A DNA stretch of 64,000 bases from Paludibacter propionicigenes WB4 (GCF_000183135.1 NC_014734.1:3038001-3102000); one strand, 5' to 3'; positions 18,148 through 26,285 are shown, counted from the first letter of the stretch. Notes: generated by a model not told the origin, from the sequence alone. Translations and numbers: made by a program.

Positions 18148-20187
18148 ATGACAAAGAAAGTAGTTCTATCTTTTCTGCTCTTATGTTGCGTACTCGGCAT
18201 GTCGGCCGAGATTCAGAAACCCGTTACATGGAGCTATTCAAGCAAGCAGGTTTCAGACACGGAGTTTAACCTGGTTCTGTCTGCTAGTGTTGATAATAAC
18301 TGGCACTTATATTCGCAGTTCATTGGCGAAGGAGGTCCGGTTCCGACGTCGTTTAAGTTTAAACCATCGCCCGATTATGTGTTGGTGGGTAAGGCGAGTG
18401 AATCGCCAAAACCGCATAAAATTTTTGAAAAAGTATTCGGAATGGATGTGGCTTTTTTCGAGAAGAAAGTTACTTTTACGCAGAAGGTAAAACTGAAAGT
18501 GCCTGCTACCAAAATTACCGGTACGCTAACCTTTATGGTGTGCGACGACAGTCAGTGTTTGCCTCCCGAAGACATCGACTTTTCTTTTGATCTGAAAGGT
18601 GCAAAAGTAGAGGTTGCCGCTGCTCCGGCTGCTCCCACTGCTGCCGATACAGCTAAAACAGCCGTCGCTCCTGCGGCAACTGTAGCAAAAGATTCATCTG
18701 CAGCTGTGGTTAAAACAGAACCTCTTGCATCTGCTTCAAACCCTTCCGGTCAACAATCCTTGTGGACAATTTTTATACTAGGTGTGCTAGGTGGTTTTGC
18801 TGCATTTCTAATGCCTTGTATATTCCCAATGGTACCTATGACGGTTAGTTATTTTACCAAGAAAGAAGTGACCAAACGTAAGGGAGTAATCAATGCGCTG
18901 ATTTACGGTTTGTCCATTGTGGTAATCTATGTGGTGCTGGGGCTACTCATTACCGTTATTTTTGGTGCCGATGCCTTGAATGTCCTTTCAACCAACGGTA
19001 TTTTTAATTTCTTCTTCTTCCTTTTGCTGGTTGCTTTTGCCCTATCATTTCTGGGTGCTTTCGAACTGGTATTGCCTTCGTCGTGGGTCAATAAGATGGA
19101 TAGCAAGTCTGATAAAAATGGCTTGGGAGGATTGTTTTTCATGGCCGGAACGCTGGCTCTGGTTTCGTTCTCGTGCACCGGCCCTATTGTAGGAACTCTG
19201 TTAGTACAGGCAGCTACGAGTGGTCAACTACTCGGACCGGCTATCGGTATGTTGGGCTTTGCCATTGCGTTGGCTATTCCGTTTGTACTGTTTGCCATGT
19301 TCCCGGCTTGGATGAAGGCTATGCCAAAATCCGGTGGATGGTTGAATAGTGTGAAGGTAGTATTAGGATTTTTGGAACTGGCTTTCGCCTTCAAATTCCT
19401 GTCGAATGTAGATCTGGCTTATCACTGGAACTGGTTCGATCGCGAGATATTCTTGTCGTTGTGGATTGTAATTTCGGCTCTTATGGGATTCTATTTGTTG
19501 GGAAAACTCAAATTGCCGAACGACAGTGATGTAAAACATGTGTCTACACCCCGATTGGTACTGGCCATTATTACGTTGTCGTTTACCATGTATATGATTC
19601 CCGGACTGTGGGGTGCACCGCTTAAATCCATTTCGGCATTCTTGCCTCCTATGAGCACTCAGGACTTTGTTATGTCGGCTGGTAGTGCTCCGGCAGCTGC
19701 TCACAATTCAGGCAATCATAAATACTCCGAAATTTTCCACGCTCCGCTTGGACTGGATGTTTTCTTCGATTACGATGAAGGATTGGCTTATGCCAAAAAG
19801 GTAAATAAGCCGATGTTTATCGACTTTACAGGGCATGCCTGTGTAAACTGTCGCAAGATGGAAGCTTCTGTTTGGCCGGATAAAGAAGTGCTTTCGCGCT
19901 TGACCAACGACTATGTGGTGATTCAGCTTTATGTGGATGATAAAACCGATTTGGCTGCGGCCGAACAAACCGTATCGAAGTACAGCGGTAAAAAAATCAA
20001 TACCATTGGTAATAAATGGAGCGACTTGCAGGCTTCGCGCTTTAATGCCAATTCGCAACCGTTTTACGTTTTGCTTGATAACAAAGGAAACCTGTTGGTT
20101 CAACCTCAGGGTGCCGATTATGATCCGGTATCGTTCACCAAATACCTGGACAGCGGACTGGCAGCCTTCAAAAAAGGCGTGCAGTAA
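18148..20187 (+). CDS. dsbD: Thiol:disulfide interchange protein DsbD
   Basis: A signal peptide (1-20), then an N-terminal DsbD domain (about 22-155) with its cysteine pair Cys132/Cys137 (CDDSQCLPPED), an Ala/Thr/Pro-rich linker (about 158-200), a membrane domain of about eight helices with redox cysteines Cys224 (LMPCIFPM) and Cys343 (SFSCTGP), and a C-terminal thioredoxin domain with Cys565-Val-Asn-Cys568. All six expected cysteines are present. DsbD carries electrons from cytoplasmic thioredoxin to periplasmic partners, and the many TlpA proteins in this window are likely acceptors. It is probably cotranscribed with cyuA. Confidence 0.95.
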   Translation: MTKKVVLSFLLLCCVLGMSAEIQKPVTWSYSSKQVSDTEFNLVLSASVDNNWHLYSQFIGEGGPVPTSFKFKPSPDYVLVGKASESPKPHKIFEKVFGMDVAFFEKKVTFTQKVKLKVPATKITGTLTFMVCDDSQCLPPEDIDFSFDLKGAKVEVAAAPAAPTAADTAKTAVAPAATVAKDSSAAVVKTEPLASASNPSGQQSLWTIFILGVLGGFAAFLMPCIFPMVPMTVSYFTKKEVTKRKGVINALIYGLSIVVIYVVLGLLITVIFGADALNVLSTNGIFNFFFFLLLVAFALSFLGAFELVLPSSWVNKMDSKSDKNGLGGLFFMAGTLALVSFSCTGPIVGTLLVQAATSGQLLGPAIGMLGFAIALAIPFVLFAMFPAWMKAMPKSGGWLNSVKVVLGFLELAFAFKFLSNVDLAYHWNWFDREIFLSLWIVISALMGFYLLGKLKLPNDSDVKHVSTPRLVLAIITLSFTMYMIPGLWGAPLKSISAFLPPMSTQDFVMSAGSAPAAAHNSGNHKYSEIFHAPLGLDVFFDYDEGLAYAKKVNKPMFIDFTGHACVNCRKMEASVWPDKEVLSRLTNDYVVIQLYVDDKTDLAAAEQTVSKYSGKKINTIGNKWSDLQASRFNANSQPFYVLLDNKGNLLVQPQGADYDPVSFTKYLDSGLAAFKKGVQ

Positions 20188-20216
20188 GTTTTCCGGTTCT
20201 TTACTCTTATAGACTT

Positions 20217-20255
20217 TCCCTGTTGAAATGTAGATTTCAGCAGGGGATTTTTTTT
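20217..20255 (+). terminator. Rho-independent terminator after dsbD
   Basis: CCCTGTTGAAAT pairs with ATTTCAGCAGGG (one G-U pair) around a 4-base loop and is followed by a nine-T run. Confidence 0.9.
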
Positions 20256-20321
20256 GTCTGCTTAACCGAAAGGTAACTTTAACCCTGTTGAAAACTTTTA
20301 TTAATTTTTTTAATCTAAGGC

Positions 20322-20352
20322 TTTTACTTTAAATCAAAAAGTTTTATCTTTG
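20322..20352 (+). promoter_or_regulatory. Promoter for the repeat-array leader and DUF6261 gene
   Basis: TATCTTTG (20345-20352) is a good -7 box, with TTTT at 20322-20325 in the -33 position (19-bp spacing). Transcription from here would run through the repeat array (20411-20652) before reaching the gene at 20727, giving a leader of about 370 nt. Confidence 0.5.
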
Positions 20353-20369
20353 ACGCGTTAATTTTAAGT

Positions 20370-20441
20370 ATGAAAAAGCTGATATGCACTGACACTTTGA
20401 TTGATACGGCCACGAAAAGCGTTCGCGGTCTTGATAAATAG
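20370..20441 (+). CDS. Possible 23-residue leader peptide
   Basis: A short frame MKKLICTDTLIDTATK... with an ATG 17 bp after the -7 box and a TAG stop just before the palindromic array. It has no recognised homologue. It could be a leader peptide, the remnant of a larger gene or chance; its end overlaps a degenerate first unit of the array. Confidence 0.2.
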   Translation: MKKLICTDTLIDTATKSVRGLDK

Positions 20442-20652
20442 GCTTGCAGCAATGTAGCATCCTTGCTCAACGTGAGCAACTACCTCGGGAGTTCATAAGC
20501 GCCTTGCTCAATATGAGCAGACGGTTCGGCCGGTCTTGAAGCCTTTTGCTCAGGCTGAGCAAACAGTTCCGCAAGTCTTGAGCCTCTTGCTCAATGCGAG
20601 CAAACGCTTCGGGGACTCATGAGCTTCTTGCTCAGGGTTGAGAAAGCATTTT
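20411..20652 (+). repeat. Tandem array of 41-42-bp palindromic units
   Basis: Five units each contain TTGCTCA-N3/4-TGAGCAA-like dyads; GCTCA starts at 20465, 20506, 20548, 20589 and 20630 (spacing 41, 42, 41, 41). Between dyads the units share a TTCGG...GTCTTGA-like stretch. A degenerate sixth unit lies just left (GCTTGCAGCAATGTAGC at about 20443). The period is not a multiple of three and all frames contain stops, so it is not coding. Each unit can form a small hairpin in RNA. The remaining bases of the 20188-20726 gap are the terminator, promoter and an AT-rich stretch. Confidence 0.85.
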
Positions 20653-20726
20653 AAATCGACTCTTATCGTTTTATCGCTATAAGATATTTTTTAAACCATA
20701 TTATTAACTTCAAATTTATTACTTCA

Positions 20727-21470
20727 ATGTTTATCAAAAAAATTCATTACGTAGAGCTTCAAAATGAAGAACACGCAGGTTTTCTAACCTATGTAGACGA
20801 TTACATTAGCGAGGCAGGAGCCGCAACGTTGCATGTGGAAACGCAATCGGCCGATTTTAAATTGAAACTGGCTGTGGAAAAATCAGTACTCGATTTGGTT
20901 CTGAAAAACACTTTCACTGTCCGTGTTAATGCTGCCGATGAGGCTCGCGATGTACCTGTTCGGGGATTTTTCAGAGTAGTAAAAGGTATGTTGAACCATT
21001 TCAACCCTGTAATGGCGCAAGCAGCCTACAACATCAGCATTATCAACGAAAGATTTAAAAACCTGCCGGATCTGTCGAAAGAGAAACAAACTACTGCAGA
21101 AGAAAGCTATCTCAACGCCCTAAAAGCGAACATGGCAGACATCAACACACTCGGTCTGACCGACTGGGTGATGGAGATTGAAGCAAAAGAGAACGCCTAC
21201 CTGGAAATGGTAAAAAATCGTAACAACGAAGACGACTTGAAACCTGCCCTGAAAATGAGAGCTGCACGCTTGGAAACCGATGATGCCTGCAAAGCCATTT
21301 TCGACCGTATCAATGCTTTTATCACCATCGAAGGAGATGCTAACTACATCGGTTTTGTAACCAAAATCAACAACCGCATCGACCAATACAACGCTACTAT
21401 TGCGCAACGCAAGGGTATTATTGCTGCTCAGAAGAAGAAAGACGACATCACTGCTTCGGAAACTAAATAA
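20727..21470 (+). CDS. DUF6261 family protein
   Basis: A 247-residue, mainly helical, soluble protein without signal peptide. The segments FRVVKGMLNHFNPV, INTLGLTDWVMEIEAKENAYLEMVKNR and ARLETDDACKAIFDRINAFITIEG match my memory of the Bacteroidota-specific DUF6261 family. No function is known. It is preceded by the long palindromic repeat leader and followed within 10 bp by a strong terminator, so it is a single-gene unit. The C-terminal tail is lysine-rich. Confidence 0.75.
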   Translation: MFIKKIHYVELQNEEHAGFLTYVDDYISEAGAATLHVETQSADFKLKLAVEKSVLDLVLKNTFTVRVNAADEARDVPVRGFFRVVKGMLNHFNPVMAQAAYNISIINERFKNLPDLSKEKQTTAEESYLNALKANMADINTLGLTDWVMEIEAKENAYLEMVKNRNNEDDLKPALKMRAARLETDDACKAIFDRINAFITIEGDANYIGFVTKINNRIDQYNATIAQRKGIIAAQKKKDDITASETK

Positions 21471-21479
21471 ACTCTATTA

Positions 21480-21518
21480 CCCCATCCCGCTGGCTGGTAG
21501 AGAGGCGGGATGGGGTTT
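21480..21518 (+). terminator. Rho-independent terminator after DUF6261 gene
   Basis: CCCCATCCCGC and GCGGGATGGGG form a perfect 11-bp stem; only a short T-run (TTT) follows. Confidence 0.85.
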
Positions 21519-21532
21519 AAAAATAAGAAAAC

Positions 21533-22471
21533 ATGAAAGACAAGAAATTTCAAATCTTTGTATCGTCAACTTACACCGATTTAAAAGAGGAAAGGCAAGC
21601 AGCTGTAGAGGCTATTTTATCGGCCGGACATATACCGGCAGGTATGGAGCTATTCTCAGCCGGAGACGAATCGCAAATGACGGTAATCAAAAGATGGATT
21701 GATGAATCGGATATTTATCTATTGATCTTGGGCGGAAGATATGGAAGTATTGAACCTAAGTCCGGTAAAAGTTATACACATTTAGAATTTGAATATGCAC
21801 TTGAACAAAAGAAGCCGCTATTCTCTATTGTGATTACCCCAGAAGCTCTTCAAAGTAAAGTGAAGATTATGGGTGTCGAAGCAATTGAACAACAAAATCA
21901 AAAAGAGCTTGATAAATTCAAAGCAATTGTGACATCCAATATGGTCGAATTTTGGAATGATAAAAAAGATATTCAATTGGCAATTTTCAAGACATTATCG
22001 GATTTTATTTATCGCAAAGAACTTATTGGCTGGATTCGTGGAGATAATAATATAAATACAGCTTTATTAGCTGAAGAAATTGCAAAGCTTACGAATGAAA
22101 ATTCTGAATTGAGAGAGAAATTGCAATCATTACCTTCGCAAAACAAGGCTTTATATTTTGGACTAGAATATGAACAGTTGGCAGAAATGCTAAAAAATGA
22201 AAAAGTAGTTTATAACGATTCAGATACAAATCTTTTAGATTTTCTTTCAAACAATGGGTCAATTTTCTTCAAAGGTTTTGATTCCGGCAGTGAAGAATTA
22301 TTGAACATAACAAGGCTACTGTTTGATTTTAAAATAATATATGACAATCAAAAAAATGTAAAAATGCTAGGTCAAGATTTCATTGTCCATAATTATTTAT
22401 TTACAGAAGAAGGGCATAATTTTTATTTAAAAGTTTTATATCTTACAAAGACAACAAATATTTATGATTAG
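21533..22471 (+). CDS. DUF4062 (TIR-like) domain protein
   Basis: The first ~170 residues are a DUF4062 domain: KFQIFVSSTYTDLKEERQAA, then SDIYLLILGGRYGSI and SYTHLEFEYALEQKKPLFSIV. Next comes a coiled coil (about 184-202; EEIAKLTNENSELREKLQ) and a ~110-residue C-terminal domain that I do not recognise, possibly a winged helix (ending EEGHNFYLKVLYLTK). DUF4062 has a TIR-like fold and often occurs in NLR-like and antiphage proteins, but no partner effector gene is adjacent. Its AT content is higher than that of its neighbours and it sits beside transposon debris, so horizontal acquisition is plausible. Confidence 0.82.
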   Translation: MKDKKFQIFVSSTYTDLKEERQAAVEAILSAGHIPAGMELFSAGDESQMTVIKRWIDESDIYLLILGGRYGSIEPKSGKSYTHLEFEYALEQKKPLFSIVITPEALQSKVKIMGVEAIEQQNQKELDKFKAIVTSNMVEFWNDKKDIQLAIFKTLSDFIYRKELIGWIRGDNNINTALLAEEIAKLTNENSELREKLQSLPSQNKALYFGLEYEQLAEMLKNEKVVYNDSDTNLLDFLSNNGSIFFKGFDSGSEELLNITRLLFDFKIIYDNQKNVKMLGQDFIVHNYLFTEEGHNFYLKVLYLTKTTNIYD

Positions 22472-22485
22472 ATAAATGCATAGTT

Positions 22486-22647
22486 ATGCCATTTAATCTC
22501 AACCGCCGTTCCAACCGCCTGAAGGGCTATGATTATGCACAAGAGGAGTTGTATTTTATGCTACCCCTTCGGAGCGCAAAATTTGTATTTGATAAATTAT
22601 ACCAAGGCGTCGCCACGTTGTGGCTTTACCATTGGGCTAGGATATAA
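22486..22647 (+). pseudogene. N-terminal fragment of a REP-associated tyrosine transposase (RAYT)
   Basis: A 53-codon frame starts MPFNLNRRSNRLKGYDYAQE, which matches the conserved start of RAYT/Y1-type transposases (RRSxRLKGYDYxxxGxYF). After about 24 residues the similarity stops and the frame runs into the repeat at 22599-22665. The catalytic HUH and Tyr residues are absent, so it is a dead remnant. Confidence 0.55.
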
Positions 22648-22665
22648 AAGGCTTTGGCTACGCCG
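22599..22665 (+). repeat. REP-like palindromic repeat next to RAYT remnant
   Basis: ACCAAGGCGTCGCC...TTGGGCTA...GGCTTTGGCTACGCC: imperfect inverted segments of the kind scattered through Bacteroidota genomes beside RAYT genes. With the fragment to its left it makes up most of the 22472-22710 gap. Confidence 0.45.
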
Positions 22666-22710
22666 ATTTTCAATTCAGACCAAAAATAACAAACATATTA
22701 ATAAAAAATT

Positions 22711-23712
22711 ATGCACTTAAAGAAATTGTATTTAATCTGTGTCGGTATGATAAGTTTAGCAGGGATGAATGCTCAAACTAAATACGCAAAAATAGTAGTT
22801 TATCGAAATGAAGATGTTACCACCAAAGCAGTGGAAGAATATAAAATTTATGTAGATGACAACCTGACAACGAGTTTAAAGAATTATTCTACTGACGAGT
22901 TTTATATGCCCGAAGGTAGTTTCAGGCTTAGGGTGAATGATGAAAGTCCCGCTACACTGACTGTAAAATGCGCGAAAGGTAACAACTACTACTTTAAAGT
23001 TTACAGGAACCTGAGCTTACCTAACAAGCCATTAGCCATAGCAGCAGTGGACAGTGTCACAGCTGTAAAGGAAATGAGATATGTCAAGAAATTCGTGACC
23101 CGAAAAACTGAAGCATCTAACATGGGTTATCAAAATGCTATAGGGATTGTTCTCGAACCTGTTTGGGGTTTCAACAACGTGGGTATGCTAAGTACAACTA
23201 CAGGTACTGAAGCAAAGCTTAATTTTGGTGGTAATGGCATTATCGGCATCGGTTACAGCCACGAGTTTAGCGATAACTTCGGTTGGTCAGTTGAGTTACA
23301 AGATCTATTCAGTTCATTAACCCCGCAAATAACAAATGGTTCGGTTGACTTTAATACCGGAATCATATCTACAACTCCATATCTGAGAATACCGATTTTT
23401 AAACACAAACAAAATATTAAGATTGGAGCTGGCTTGGACTATCACTTCAACCCTGTACTTAGTTCTGATACGGAGAAACTGCTGAATGGTATCAAGGATG
23501 AATGGACCTACAACGATGCGCTTGGATATCATATTATTCTTTTCTTCGAAACTATGGTTGGAAAACGACTGAAAATTCATACCGGATTAAAATACAGTGA
23601 CGTACAATACACATTCGCTTCGGGAAAAAAATATCATCCGACAAGCGACGAACTTACAACAATTCGAGGAAACTCAATGGCTGTTTCACTTGGGCTTGAA
23701 TACTGCTTTTAA
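22711..23712 (+). CDS. Putative outer-membrane beta-barrel protein
   Basis: A signal peptide (residues 1-21, ending MNAQ), then a small beta domain (about 24-115) resembling DUF2846 modules (IVVYRNEDV...YKIYVDDN...LPEGSFRLRV-type strands), and a C-terminal part (about 140-333) of alternating amphipathic strands (IGIGYSHEFSDNFGWSVELQ, IKIGAGLDYHF) ending SLGLEYCF. The terminal aromatic fits a barrel inserted by the BAM complex. No function can be assigned. It stands alone with its own terminator. Confidence 0.72.
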   Translation: MHLKKLYLICVGMISLAGMNAQTKYAKIVVYRNEDVTTKAVEEYKIYVDDNLTTSLKNYSTDEFYMPEGSFRLRVNDESPATLTVKCAKGNNYYFKVYRNLSLPNKPLAIAAVDSVTAVKEMRYVKKFVTRKTEASNMGYQNAIGIVLEPVWGFNNVGMLSTTTGTEAKLNFGGNGIIGIGYSHEFSDNFGWSVELQDLFSSLTPQITNGSVDFNTGIISTTPYLRIPIFKHKQNIKIGAGLDYHFNPVLSSDTEKLLNGIKDEWTYNDALGYHIILFFETMVGKRLKIHTGLKYSDVQYTFASGKKYHPTSDELTTIRGNSMAVSLGLEYCF

Positions 23713-23748
23713 TATGAAGGTTTTTAGGACTATCAGTTCTAATTAAAC

Positions 23749-23794
23749 AACCCCGGCCGAATCTCTCAGAAATTCAGCCGGGGTTCTATTTTTC
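23749..23794 (+). terminator. Rho-independent terminator
   Basis: AACCCCGGC and GCCGGGGTT, extended by GAAT/ATTC, followed by TCTATTTTT. It may serve both the gene on its left and, in reverse, the minus-strand gene at 23831. Confidence 0.85.
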
Positions 23795-23830
23795 AAAGGA
23801 AATCAATGGTACGAAGAACGAAATCCTATA

Positions 23831-24259
23831 TCAATATTCCGACAATAAAATAGTCTTGATGGCAACTTTTTTCTTATCTGCACCATGTTTTACGATACAG
23901 TCGGTAATGCGCTTGCGGAATTTCCAACAGGTCATTTGGTTTAGCCCCAGTTGGTCGGAATAATTGTACGACGAAAAATCGTTTCCGAGTACACACACGT
24001 TGTAGGCAATGTAGAATGCCTTGTTGATGGGAAATTTTATGTTATGAAACAAGGTGTTAGCCGTTGCCGATTCCTCTTTTTTGCATCGGGTACAGCGACG
24101 AGACGAAGGTGTTTTCCCTTCGCAGTAGTTGGTATGACCGCACTTGCGGCACACAAATCCTTCCTTCCATTTTACATCGGCAATGAATTTCAGCGTTTTT
24201 TCGCTATCTTCAAAAAATTCTTTCGCCAATTCCAGCGGTATGTCTTCTTTAAATATCAT
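23831..24259 (-). CDS. IS1595-type zinc-ribbon protein without DDE domain
   Basis: A 142-residue protein with an N-terminal zinc ribbon (GFVCRKCGHTNYCEG...RRCTRCKKEESATANTLFHNIKFP), the DNA-binding part of IS1595/ISXO2 transposases. The C-terminal part (YNYSDQLGLNQMTCWKFRKRI) resembles the helical linker, but the DDE nuclease domain is missing and no trace of it follows. It has its own promoter and an intact frame, so it may be a domesticated DNA-binding regulator rather than a decayed transposase. It is divergent from the CoA-disulfide reductase gene at 24414. Confidence 0.7.
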   Translation of the reverse strand: MIFKEDIPLELAKEFFEDSEKTLKFIADVKWKEGFVCRKCGHTNYCEGKTPSSRRCTRCKKEESATANTLFHNIKFPINKAFYIAYNVCVLGNDFSSYNYSDQLGLNQMTCWKFRKRITDCIVKHGADKKKVAIKTILLSEY

Positions 24260-24299
24260 GTTGTCAGACTATTTCTATTGTTGAGTGAGAAATATGATG

Positions 24300-24307
24300 C
24301 AAAGATA
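24300..24307 (-). promoter_or_regulatory. -7 promoter element of the zinc-ribbon gene
   Basis: On the minus strand this reads TATCTTTG, a TAnnTTTG box 40 bp before the ATG. It faces away from the promoter at 24352-24381; the two genes share a 154-bp divergent control region. Confidence 0.5.
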
Positions 24308-24351
24308 ATAAAATATTTTAGTGATAACAAAATAATTTATTAGTGATACTA

Positions 24352-24381
24352 TTGTAATTTAAAATACATTGTTTATCTTTG
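24352..24381 (+). promoter_or_regulatory. Promoter of CoA-disulfide reductase gene
   Basis: TATCTTTG at 24374-24381 with TTG at 24352-24354, a 19-bp spacing as expected for a Bacteroidota housekeeping promoter. The start codon is 32 bp downstream. Confidence 0.6.
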
Positions 24382-24413
24382 CAGCGTGAAACAACATAAA
24401 AACAAATAAAGAC

Positions 24414-26075
24414 ATGAAATATGTAATTATTGGTGCAGTGGCCGGCGGAGCAAGTGCAGCTGCAAGACTTAGACGAAACGACGAACTGGCTGAGATAGTA
24501 ATCTTTGAAAAAGGAGAATATATTTCGTATGCCAACTGTGGATTGCCCTATTATATCGGAAACGTTATTACCAACAGGAATGCATTGTTTGTTCAAACCG
24601 CAGCTTCGTTCAATAAGCGATTCAATATAGATGTTCGAACACAAACGGAAGTAATTTCCATAAACAGAACTGCGAAAACTATCTCGGCACGTAACCAGAC
24701 TACCGGCGAAGTGTACGAAGAAACTTACGATAAATTGGTATTGTCTCCGGGTGCCGAGCCCATTCGTCCGCCACTTCCGGGCATTGGTGGCAAAGGCATT
24801 TTCACCCTGAGAAATGTAGCCGATACGGATTATATAAAAGCATACGTGCAACAAGAGCAGGTCAAAAAAGCCGTTGTGATTGGTGCCGGATTCATTGGAC
24901 TGGAAATGGCGGAGAATCTACACTCGCTAGGCATGGATGTTACTATCGTTGAAATGGCAGGTCAGGTGCTTACACCGGTTGATTTCCCGATTGCTGCCAT
25001 TCTGCAACAGCATATTCGTTCCAAAGGAGTGAAACTTCAGTTGAATACGGCCGTAAGCGGATTCGAACAAACCGAAAATGGGCAAAAAGTGATGTTGAAC
25101 AATGGTCAGGAACTGGATGCCGATGTGGTAATTCTGTCCATAGGCGTAAAACCTGACACTAAACTGGCTGCTGAAGCGGGTCTGAAAATTGGTGAAGCAA
25201 GAGGAATCTACGTGAATGAATATATGCAAACTTCCGATCCGGACATTTATGCCGTAGGCGATGCCATAGAGTTTACGAATCCGATTACGAATAAATCGAT
25301 GGTGACTTACCTTGCGGGACCTGCCAACAAACAAGGACGGATTTGTGCCGACAACCTGGTTTTCGGACATCACAAAAAATATAACGGTTCCATTAATACA
25401 GCCATTGTCAAGGTTTTTGATATGACGGTAGCAACTGCCGGAACGGCTTCCAAGCACTTGCAGCTTTCCGGTATTAAGCATCAGGTTTCGACCATAACCA
25501 GTGGTTCGCATGCAGGATATTATCCCGGAGCTAAACAAATGACCATTCAAATCGCTTTTACTCCCGGGGATGGCAGATTGCTGAGCGCACAGATTGTGGG
25601 TTACGATGGTGTGGATAAGCGGTTGGATATTTTGTCGTCGGTCATAAAACGCAATGGAACCATTGACGAACTTACTGAATTTGAACATGCGTATGCCCCT
25701 CCATTCTCTTCGGCAAAGGATCCGGTAAATATGGCGGCATTTGCGGCTGAAAATATTTTGCTGAAAAGATCTGTGGTTTTCTATTGGAACAAGTTCGATA
25801 AAATTACGCCGGATGATGTGCTGATTGATGTAAGAACCAAGAACGAATACAATGCGGGAAAGATACTGGACGCTATCAATATTCCGGTGGACGAACTGAG
25901 AAGCAGACTGGACGAAATCCCTAAAGATAAAAAGATTTACATCTATTGCTTGGGAGGTTTGCGGGGCTATCTGGCTCAACGCATCCTGATGCAGAACGGA
26001 TACGCGGATACTATCAATCTTTCGGGTGGTTACCAACTGTGGAACACCTGTAATACAGAGATGAATCTTATTTAA
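24414..26075 (+). CDS. CoA-disulfide reductase-like flavoprotein fused to rhodanese
   Basis: Residues 1-440 are a pyridine-nucleotide disulfide oxidoreductase: FAD site GAVAGGASAAARLRR, active Cys42 in SYANCGLPYY, NAD site GAGFIGLEMAENL, and YAVGDAIE for flavin binding. Residues about 455-550 are a rhodanese domain with active-site loop YCLGGLRGY. This architecture (CoADR-RHD) reduces CoA disulfides, CoA persulfides or polysulfide with NAD(P)H; the rhodanese domain passes sulfane sulfur to the flavoprotein. Two single-domain rhodanese genes follow after a repeat, making a sulfur-handling group. Confidence 0.92.
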   Translation: MKYVIIGAVAGGASAAARLRRNDELAEIVIFEKGEYISYANCGLPYYIGNVITNRNALFVQTAASFNKRFNIDVRTQTEVISINRTAKTISARNQTTGEVYEETYDKLVLSPGAEPIRPPLPGIGGKGIFTLRNVADTDYIKAYVQQEQVKKAVVIGAGFIGLEMAENLHSLGMDVTIVEMAGQVLTPVDFPIAAILQQHIRSKGVKLQLNTAVSGFEQTENGQKVMLNNGQELDADVVILSIGVKPDTKLAAEAGLKIGEARGIYVNEYMQTSDPDIYAVGDAIEFTNPITNKSMVTYLAGPANKQGRICADNLVFGHHKKYNGSINTAIVKVFDMTVATAGTASKHLQLSGIKHQVSTITSGSHAGYYPGAKQMTIQIAFTPGDGRLLSAQIVGYDGVDKRLDILSSVIKRNGTIDELTEFEHAYAPPFSSAKDPVNMAAFAAENILLKRSVVFYWNKFDKITPDDVLIDVRTKNEYNAGKILDAINIPVDELRSRLDEIPKDKKIYIYCLGGLRGYLAQRILMQNGYADTINLSGGYQLWNTCNTEMNLI

Positions 26076-26121
26076 AAATAGATAAATAGCCGTTTTGTAC
26101 CTACTTATAATTTAAAATAAA

Positions 26122-26285
26122 ATATATGTCGGTGCTCTGCACCTCTTTTATTTATTTCGATTATTCTCTACAAAGATTTTGGTGCTCTGCACCTGATTTG
26201 ATCACACTCAAAGGGACAGCGTCCCGAGATATTTGTAGAAACACAATAGTCATTGAGGTGTGAGGTGCAGAGCACCGATATATTT
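26122..26285. repeat. Inverted/direct repeat element with CGGTGCTCTGCACC arms
   Basis: CGGTGCTCTGCACCT (26130-26144) faces its inverse AGGTGCAGAGCACCG (26263-26277), and a third copy in direct orientation lies at 26181-26194. Inside are GGGAC-AGC-GTCCC (26213-26225) and TCTACAAAGAT / ATATTTGTAGA, a second inverted pair. The arms are flanked by ATATAT. This looks like a composite REP/BIME-type non-autonomous element; there is no coding capacity. It fills most of the 26076-26363 gap. Confidence 0.75.

Noticed and set aside
20411-20652. Possible CRISPR array
   Set aside because: The 41-bp units are imperfect along their whole length and have no constant repeat with unique spacers; no cas gene is nearby.
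22529-22720. 63-codon frame before the outer-membrane protein gene
   Set aside because: It runs through the RAYT remnant and repeat in another frame and has no plausible product.
24927-26036. Long open frame on the minus strand (369 codons)
   Set aside because: It lies entirely opposite the CoA-disulfide-reductase fusion, which has clear motifs throughout; the translated product shows no recognisable fold.
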